A stretch of 36,229 bases of DNA from Alistipes sp. UBA940 (GTDB taxonomy: Bacteria; Bacteroidota; Bacteroidia; Bacteroidales; Rikenellaceae), in assembly GCA_002293425.1 (NCBI GenBank), contig DBDE01000006.1:1-36229 (forward strand), read 5' to 3'. Shown piece by piece: positions 31,439 through 36,229 of the stretch. The notes under the pieces are model-generated. The model saw only the letters and a list, made by a program, of their open reading frames with translations, was not told the origin of the DNA and searched no databases. Each line of letters begins with the position of its first letter. Position 1 is the first letter of the stretch. A program made the position numbers and the translations under genes.

Positions 31439-31506
31439 GAGTTGAGAGTTGAGAATTATTTTTTGTACCGTCATTGCGAGGAGCCGGAACGGCGACGTGG
31501 CAATCT
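31430..31506 (+). repeat. GAGAGTTGA array plus CGTCATTGCGAGGAG palindromic repeat
   Basis: GTTGAGAATTGAGAG words (31426-31460) are followed by T-rich sequence and the 39-base palindromic repeat 31468-31506, CCGTCATTGCGAGGAGCC to GGCAATCT. Repeats starting CGTCATTGCGAGGAG occur in many unrelated bacteria. 31440-31460 is identical to 2706-2726 inside thiL. Confidence 0.8.
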
Positions 31507-31537
31507 AAGCGCGCGACCGTGTGTCGCATCTTGATTT

Positions 31538-33106
31538 ATGATTACATTCGATTCCAGAGAAGTAAATAGGGGCGACACTTTTGTCGCTTTGCGGGGCGCG
31601 GGTGTGGATGGCCACGACTTCATTGGCGACGCCATCGAGCGCGGCGCGGCGCGGATAGTGTGCGAACGGGTGCCAAGCGAAATCGCAGAGTGGCGCAAGA
31701 GCCGGAGCATTTTAGCCGAGCCGGTCGCGCGGCCTGCGGGGCGCGAGGGTGCGGAGGGGAAATCACCCGAGCAACTTTGCGAAGCAACTGCGAGGGAAGT
31801 TCGCCCAAAGCACCCAGGCGAGGATAACCTGCGGAGGAAATTGTGCCACGAAGCAGATAGCGAGGAGGGCATCGAATTTATCGTAGTCTCCGATTCCCAC
31901 CGCGCACTGGGCGAGTTGGCGGCCGAATATTACGGTCATCCGTCGCAGAAGTTGAAATTGGTCGGCATCACGGGCACGAACGGCAAGACCACCACCGCCA
32001 CCCTGCTGTGCGATCTTGCCCAAAAGCTGGGCCATCGGGCGGGGCTCATCTCGACGGTGGAGTATCGGGTGGGCGACAGCGTTTTGCCATCGACCCACAC
32101 CACGCCCGATCCGGTGAGGCTCAACCGAATGATGGCCGAGATGGTCGATGCGGGGTGTGAATATTGTTTTATGGAGGTCAGCTCACATTCTGTCGTTCAG
32201 CAGCGCATTGCGGGGTTGGAGTTTGCGGGAGGGGTGTTCACCAACATCACCCACGACCATCTGGATTATCACGGAACTTTCGCGGAGTATATTGCCGCTA
32301 AGAAGCGATTTTTCGACGGTTTGCCCGTGGGGTCGTTTGCGTTGGTCAATGTCGACGACCGGAACGGACGGGTGATGGTGCAGAATACGGGGGCGCGGGT
32401 GCGGACGTTTTCGCTGCGGGCGATGGCCGATTATCGGTGCCGGATCGTGGAGCAGCACGCCGACGGGACGCTTTTGCAGATGGACGGCGTGGAGCTGTGG
32501 ACGGAATTTGTCGGCAGGTTCAACGCTTACAATTTGTTGTCGGTTTATGGCGTGGCGCGCGAGTTGGGGTTCGACAGGGCGGAGGTTTTGCGGGTTATTT
32601 CGGCGTTGAAGCCTGTCAGCGGGCGGTTCGAGACGATGCGGAGCGATGGAGGGGTTGTCGGCATTGTCGATTATGCCCATACGCCCGATGCGTTGGAGAA
32701 TGTTTTGGGTGCGATTGCCGAGATACGCGGGGCGGGGTCGCGGGTTTATACCGTTGTGGGTTGTGGGGGCGAGCGGGATCGGGCCAAGAGGCCGGTGATG
32801 GCGCGCATTGCGGCGGCGGGGAGCGATATGGCGTTCCTCACTTCGGACAATCCGCGCAGCGAGGATCCGGCGGCAATTTTGGAGGAGATGAGGGCGGGTT
32901 TGGGTCCTGCCGACAGGGCTGTTTGTGTGCCCGATCGGCGTGAGGCCATTCGTGCCGCGGTGGCGATGGCCCGGGCGGGCGATATTGTTCTGGTGGCGGG
33001 CAAGGGTCACGAGACGTACCAGATTGTGGGCACCGAACGTCATCATTTCGACGATCGGGAAGAGATAAAAAAAGCGTTTATTGAATATGAAAAGATGAAA
33101 ATATGA
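31538..33106 (+). CDS. murE: UDP-MurNAc-tripeptide synthetase, truncated start and internal insertion
   Basis: MurE adds the third residue to the peptidoglycan stem peptide. The 522-residue product has FDSREVNRGDTFVALRGAGV, the ATP loop GITGTNGKTTTATLL (Gly143 onward), MEVSSHSVVQQR, GVFTNITHDHLDYHG and the DNPR motif in TSDNPRSEDP, which selects meso-diaminopimelate. Two defects stand out. The first 25-35 residues of the usual N-terminal domain are absent: a stop lies two codons before the ATG and the repeat at 31430-31506 sits there. Residues 49-110 (31682-31867), containing LCEATAREVRPKHPGED, are not MurE sequence and interrupt VCERVPSE..GIEFIVV in frame. The catalytic and C-terminal domains look intact, and no other murE is in the window. 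Confidence 0.92.
   Translation: MITFDSREVNRGDTFVALRGAGVDGHDFIGDAIERGAARIVCERVPSEIAEWRKSRSILAEPVARPAGREGAEGKSPEQLCEATAREVRPKHPGEDNLRRKLCHEADSEEGIEFIVVSDSHRALGELAAEYYGHPSQKLKLVGITGTNGKTTTATLLCDLAQKLGHRAGLISTVEYRVGDSVLPSTHTTPDPVRLNRMMAEMVDAGCEYCFMEVSSHSVVQQRIAGLEFAGGVFTNITHDHLDYHGTFAEYIAAKKRFFDGLPVGSFALVNVDDRNGRVMVQNTGARVRTFSLRAMADYRCRIVEQHADGTLLQMDGVELWTEFVGRFNAYNLLSVYGVARELGFDRAEVLRVISALKPVSGRFETMRSDGGVVGIVDYAHTPDALENVLGAIAEIRGAGSRVYTVVGCGGERDRAKRPVMARIAAAGSDMAFLTSDNPRSEDPAAILEEMRAGLGPADRAVCVPDRREAIRAAVAMARAGDIVLVAGKGHETYQIVGTERHHFDDREEIKKAFIEYEKMKI
31682..31867 (+). repeat. In-frame insertion inside murE, repeat-like
   Basis: A 186-base stretch with no MurE likeness. It contains small inverted or direct motifs (TTTGCGAAGCAACTGCGAGG, then AACTT..AAGTT) and GGCGAGGATAACC, of a GCGAAGC/GCGAGG type. 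Its length is a multiple of three. It is a different family from the arrays and is present once in the window. Confidence 0.65.
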
Positions 33107-33177
33107 AAGCGTGAAAAAATATTTTTTTTGCGTAGCCTAATCTTTTCATTTTTTCATCTTATCATTTTTTCATTTTT
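33086..33177. repeat. Inverted ATGAAAAGATG / CATTTTTTCATC arrays around a GCGTAGCC core
   Basis: The left arm has TGAAAAGATGAAAATATG words and starts within the last codons of murE (YEKMKI). The centre is TTTTTTTTGCGTAGCCTAATC, here shortened to its core GCGTAGCC. The right arm is TTTTCATTTTTTCATC-like up to the mraY ATG. It can fold as one long hairpin. Confidence 0.7.
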
Positions 33178-34404
33178 ATGTTATATCATTTAGCTCAATT
33201 TCTACAACGGTTGGATGTTCCGGGCGCGGGGATATTTCAGTATTTGACTTTTCGGGCGGCGGCGGCCATCATCGTTGCGTTGCTTATTGCGCTGGTGTTC
33301 GGGGGGAGGATCATCGGCGTTTTGAAGCGGCGGCAGATAGGCGAGGATATTCGCGACCTGGGGTTGGAGGGGCAGAGTCAGAAGCGGGGCACGCCGACGA
33401 TGGGGGGGCTGATCATTCTGGCCGCCATTTTGGTGCCGATGGTTTTGCTGGCCGATTTTTCCAATGTTTACGTCCGGTTGATAGTCATTTCGACCGTTTG
33501 GTTGGGGCTGATAGGGTTTATCGACGACTATATTAAAGTTTTCAAAAAGCGTAAGGCGGGGTTGGACGGCAAGTTCAAGATCGTGGGGCAGGTCGGATTG
33601 GGGGTTATCGTGGGCACGATGATGTGGACTTGTCCCGACATTGTGGTGCGCGAGGTGGTCCATCCGACGGAGAACGAGGTGGTATTGTTTGCGGGGGAGC
33701 AGACGTTGCGTTCGGGCGAGGCGGAGAAGACCACGCGCACCACAGTGCCTTTCGTTAAGGATGCCGAACTGGATTATGGCGTTTTTACGGGCGAGAAGGA
33801 CGATAATGGGGTGGCGACGTGGCTGTTCTATATTGTTTTTGCCATTTTGGTTATCACGGGTGTGAGCAACGGGGCGAATTTGACCGACGGGCTGGATGGG
33901 TTGAACACGGGTGTTGCGATACCCATCGTGGTGGTGTTGGGGATCTTTGCTTATGTGACGGGCAACATTATTTATTCGGACTATTTGGGGATAATGTATG
34001 TTCCCGGGACGGGTGAGTTGCTTATTTTTGCGGCGGCGATGGTTGGGGCGTTGGTGGGCTTTATGTGGTATAACGGCTATCCGGCGCAGGTGTTTATGGG
34101 CGACACGGGCAGTTTGGCCATCGGGGGCGTTATTGCGGTTATGGCGTTGTTGATCCGCAAGGAGCTGTTGTTGCCGGTGATGTGTGGGGTTTATGTCGTG
34201 GAGACGGGCAGCGTGCTCATTCAGCGGGCGTGGTTTAAGTACACCAAGAGGCGATATGGCGAGGGGCGCAGGGTATTTCTTATGTCGCCGTTGCATCACC
34301 ATTATCAGTTGAAGGGTTTTCCGGAGAGCAAGATCGTGATTCGGTTCATTATTATTTCGATCCTGTTGGCCGCTATCACCCTGACCACATTGAAAGTACG
34401 ATAA
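33178..34404 (+). CDS. mraY: Phospho-MurNAc-pentapeptide transferase
   Basis: A 408-residue membrane enzyme that transfers phospho-MurNAc-pentapeptide to undecaprenyl phosphate, making lipid I. About ten membrane segments. Motifs: GQSQKRGTPTMGGLIIL, WLGLIGFIDDYIKVFKKRKAGL (catalytic Asp pair; seen at about residues 107-128), NLTDGLDGLNTGVAIP, YNGYPAQVFMGDTGSLAIGG and PLHHHYQLKG. The 60-residue polar insert before ATWLFYIVFA (residues 155-215) is longer than in E. coli and is usual in Bacteroidetes. It is the last cell-wall gene of the cluster here; murD, ftsW, murG and murC do not follow. Confidence 0.96.
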   Translation: MLYHLAQFLQRLDVPGAGIFQYLTFRAAAAIIVALLIALVFGGRIIGVLKRRQIGEDIRDLGLEGQSQKRGTPTMGGLIILAAILVPMVLLADFSNVYVRLIVISTVWLGLIGFIDDYIKVFKKRKAGLDGKFKIVGQVGLGVIVGTMMWTCPDIVVREVVHPTENEVVLFAGEQTLRSGEAEKTTRTTVPFVKDAELDYGVFTGEKDDNGVATWLFYIVFAILVITGVSNGANLTDGLDGLNTGVAIPIVVVLGIFAYVTGNIIYSDYLGIMYVPGTGELLIFAAAMVGALVGFMWYNGYPAQVFMGDTGSLAIGGVIAVMALLIRKELLLPVMCGVYVVETGSVLIQRAWFKYTKRRYGEGRRVFLMSPLHHHYQLKGFPESKIVIRFIIISILLAAITLTTLKVR

Positions 34405-34423
34405 ATCAAAATTATTTCATATT

Positions 34424-35098
34424 ATGTCAGTAGATTACATCATCATTATCGTCATTGCCGTCGTCGGAATGATCGTTCAGGCGCGATTGCAGAGTGTTTT
34501 TGCCAAGTACTCGAAGGTTCCTTTCGCTGCGGGTTTGACGGGGCGCGAGATTGCCGAAAAGATGTTGCGCGACAATGGCATCACCGATGTGAAGGTTATT
34601 TCCACTTCGGGGCAGCTGACGGACCATTTCGATCCGCGCAACAAGACTGTGAACTTGTCGGAGCCTGTGTTCAACACGTCGAGTGTGGCTGCGGCGGCGG
34701 TTGCGGCCCACGAGTGCGGCCATGCGGTTCAGCACGCCGTGGGTTATGCTCCGTTGCGGATGCGTTCGGCGTTGGTTCCGGCCATCACGTTCACCTCCAA
34801 GTTCGCCATTTTCGTTGTCATTGCGGGGTTGCTGCTTATTAACACTTTTCCGCAGTTGTTTTGGATCGGCATCGGGATGATCGGGCTGTCGGCGGTTTTT
34901 GCTTTGGTGACTTTGCCGGTGGAGATCAATGCTTCGCGTCGGGCTATGGCGTGGTTGACCGACAACGGGGTTTTGCGGGGCGATGAGCGGATCGGGGCTT
35001 CGGTTGCGCTTCGTTGGGCGGCCAATACTTATGTCGTTGCGGCTTTGGCGGCGGTTGCGACTTTGATTTACTATATCGGAATAGGGAGAAGACGATGA
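34424..35098 (+). CDS. YugP-type membrane zinc metallopeptidase
   Basis: A 224-residue membrane protein of the neutral zinc metallopeptidase family (YugP). The zinc motif HECGH is at residues 96-100 in AAVAAHECGHAVQHAVGYAP, after the family's TDHFDPRNKTVNLS block. About four hydrophobic segments surround it; VTLPVEINASRRAMAWL supplies a further conserved Glu. The role of the family is not settled. It sits 19 bases after mraY, where murD is normally found. The stop overlaps the next start as ATGA. Confidence 0.9.
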   Translation: MSVDYIIIIVIAVVGMIVQARLQSVFAKYSKVPFAAGLTGREIAEKMLRDNGITDVKVISTSGQLTDHFDPRNKTVNLSEPVFNTSSVAAAAVAAHECGHAVQHAVGYAPLRMRSALVPAITFTSKFAIFVVIAGLLLINTFPQLFWIGIGMIGLSAVFALVTLPVEINASRRAMAWLTDNGVLRGDERIGASVALRWAANTYVVAALAAVATLIYYIGIGRRR

Positions 35099-35700
35099 GC
35101 CCGACAGGTTACATTTGGGATTTGGATCGCTCGTTGCTGCTGGCCATCAACGGGCCGTGGGGTGGCGCGTGGGATACTTTTTGGTGGGCGGTTTCGCAAC
35201 CGTGGTGCTGGGGGCCGCTCTATGTCGTCACAATTTGGATGCTTTATCGGCGATTGGGGCTGCGGGGGATGTTGGTCGCTTTGGGCCTGATCGTTTTGGC
35301 TATTGTTTTGGCCGACCAGACGGCCAATTTCTTCAAGACCCACACGCCCAAGTTCCGCCCTTCGCGCACGTTGTTGCTGTGGGAGGGGGTTCCTTACAAT
35401 GAGTGGGTCCACACGGTGAGGAACGCTTTCACGGGCCGGAGCTATGTCGGCGGCAATTTCGGCACGGTTTCGGGTCACGCGGCCACTTCGATGGCGATTG
35501 CGGTGACCTCGTCGGGCATTTTGCGGACACGGTGGGTTTCTATATGTATGGCTGTTTATGTGGTTTTGACCTGTTTTTCGCGGATGTATTTGGGGGTTCA
35601 TTTCCCGCTCGACATCCTGTTCGGCCTCACCGCGGGCACCCTCATCGGGGTTTTGATGCTGTGGGTGTGGAAGAAGTTTTTTGCGCAGCCGAGTTTTTAG
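35095..35700 (+). CDS. PAP2-family membrane phosphatase
   Basis: A 201-residue membrane protein with the three phosphatase motifs of the PAP2 superfamily: KTHTPKFRPSR (KX6RP), VSGHAATSMAIA (xSGH) and SRMYLGVHFPLDILFG (SRX5HX3D). Family members dephosphorylate undecaprenyl pyrophosphate, lipid A or phosphatidate at the membrane; the place after mraY favours undecaprenyl pyrophosphate (inference). The start ATG at 35095 overlaps the protease stop. The last 59 bases overlap the 3' end of ispH on the other strand. Confidence 0.9.
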   Translation: MSPTGYIWDLDRSLLLAINGPWGGAWDTFWWAVSQPWCWGPLYVVTIWMLYRRLGLRGMLVALGLIVLAIVLADQTANFFKTHTPKFRPSRTLLLWEGVPYNEWVHTVRNAFTGRSYVGGNFGTVSGHAATSMAIAVTSSGILRTRWVSICMAVYVVLTCFSRMYLGVHFPLDILFGLTAGTLIGVLMLWVWKKFFAQPSF

Positions 35701-36229
35701 TTTTTAGTTTTTCACTCACCTCCTCCATTGCCCAGCGCGGGGTGGAAGTAGCTCCGCAGACACCTACCGTTGCGGCGTCGGCCAGCCATTCGGGTCGGAG
35801 CTCCCGGGCCGATTCGATTTTGTGACTGCGGGGGTTGGCCGCCTTCACCGCCTCGAACAGCACTTGCCCGTTGGAGCTTTTGGCTCCGGCGACGAATATC
35901 ACCACGTCGTGCTTGCGGGCGAAGTTGGCGATCGAGTGCTCGCGATCGGCCACTTGGCGACAGATGGTGTCTTTTATTATCGGGGGGTGTGTTGCTTTTT
36001 GTTCGATTTGGGCGGCTAATTTGCGGAATGTGGCGAGCGAGCCGGTGGTTTGCGCCAGAAAATATATCGGCCTGTCGAAATCTATCTGCCCCAGATCGGC
36101 CTCCGACTCGACTACGATAATGGAGTGATGAGTCAGGAGTGATGAGTCAGGAGTCTGCGGTGCGCCCGATGCCGCCGGTTTTTCGACTTGCTTTGCAAGT
36201 CGTTCGGCCCCGCCCGTTGGGGGGTCGGG
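35642..36229 (-). CDS. ispH: 4-hydroxy-3-methylbut-2-enyl diphosphate reductase, C-terminal part, with insertion and extended tail
   Basis: IspH (LytB) makes IPP and DMAPP in the last step of the MEP pathway and holds a [4Fe-4S] cluster. The visible part has IIVVESEADLGQIDFDRP, LAQTTGSLATFRKLA, IKDTICRQVADREHSIA (cluster Cys), FVAGAKSSNGQVLFEA and the cluster Cys in VGVCGATSTPRWAMEEV (VGxxAGASTP in most homologues). Before IIVVES the 36 codons 36122-36229 read without a stop through an array (SSLLTHHS) and an inverted two-hairpin repeat (ERLAKQVEK, PDPPTGGA), where the family has a GH..GLxGQT segment. The C-terminus is extended by KLKTKNSAAQKTSS and more: KLKTKN is a TTTTTAG array read antisense and the rest overlaps the PAP2 gene. 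The 5' part is outside the window. Confidence 0.9.
   Translation of the reverse strand, partial: PDPPTGGAERLAKQVEKPAASGAPQTPDSSLLTHHSIIVVESEADLGQIDFDRPIYFLAQTTGSLATFRKLAAQIEQKATHPPIIKDTICRQVADREHSIANFARKHDVVIFVAGAKSSNGQVLFEAVKAANPRSHKIESARELRPEWLADAATVGVCGATSTPRWAMEEVSEKLKTKNSAAQKTSSTPTASKPR
35697..35717 (+). repeat. TTTTTAG array at the PAP2-ispH junction
   Basis: Three AGTTTTT units; the first carries the PAP2 stop codon, and read antisense they encode KLKTKN of ispH. Confidence 0.7.
36121..36229 (-). repeat. Composite repeat inside ispH (array plus inverted two-hairpin element)
   Basis: GAGTGATGAGTCAG occurs twice (36123-36150), then CGACTTGC-ttt-GCAAGTCG (36184-36202), then the long stem's arm CGGCCCCGCCCG..GGTCGGG, cut by the window edge. 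36207-36229 equals the reverse complement of 20587-20609 region of the element before ahcY over about 23 bases. No stop codon interrupts the ispH frame. Confidence 0.85.

Overview
The window looks like chromosomal DNA from a Bacteroidales bacterium, most likely an Alistipes/Rikenellaceae-type lineage (lineage is inference). Supporting signs are promoter boxes of the Bacteroidetes form TAnnTTTG a short way upstream of many starts, almost no Shine-Dalgarno sequences, fairly high G+C, a meso-DAP type MurE (DNPR motif), and the gene order rsfS-ftsH-cdsA-psd. Nearly every gene is a recognisable housekeeping gene. No phage, insertion sequence, CRISPR array, rRNA or tRNA was seen.

Layout: 1-234 is the start of a lipoprotein gene reading off the left edge. 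330-1719 holds a secreted glucosaminidase and a conserved hypothetical gene. 1823-2250 (minus) is a structured RNA followed by a very small ORF. 2322-3684 (minus) is aroQ-thiL, divergent from a Wzx-like flippase (3717-5150). 5147-9806 (minus) is etfB-etfA-acyl-CoA dehydrogenase-terC. purA (9921-11186, minus) is divergent from a TPR protein/MFS transporter pair (11278-14626). metX and oxyR follow, then the tightly overlapping operon rsfS-ftsH-cdsA-psd-riboflavin kinase (16717-20574), ahcY, and a second structured RNA (about 22080-22272). proC and eno are divergent around 23304-23361. 25029-28276 (minus) is acyltransferase-folB-LytTR regulator-5'-nucleotidase. 28325-34404 is a partial division/cell-wall cluster (rsmH-ftsL-pbp-murE-mraY). 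A YugP-type protease, a PAP2 phosphatase and the 3' part of ispH (minus) end the window.

The unusual part is the repetitive DNA. Almost every gap is filled with (a) arrays of short purine-rich or pyrimidine-rich words such as GAGAGTTGA, AATTCGTAATT or GAAAAATGAAAAGTG, often as inverted pairs, (b) a GGCTACGCG-like core and (c) a two-hairpin element made of a variable long stem followed by a short perfect stem of form CGA(N4-5)-loop-(N4-5)TCG and then AAA. These elements are not limited to gaps. They are read in frame inside thiL and ispH and form the C-terminus of terC; short arrays end pbp, the 5'-nucleotidase and ispH; and murE carries a separate 62-residue repeat-like insert plus a lost N-terminus. 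The pattern recalls the Rickettsia palindromic elements that invade proteins, but I know of no description of it in this group.

A second unusual locus is the 3' end of ahcY. Its last 39 bases recur exactly 373 bp downstream, bracketing a 334-bp cassette that contains a promoter, a rod-like RNA and two terminators but no gene. Several divergent gene pairs share tightly overlapping, sometimes face-to-face, TAnnTTTG promoters, and several starts lie only 7-9 bases after the -7 box, so their mRNAs should be nearly leaderless.
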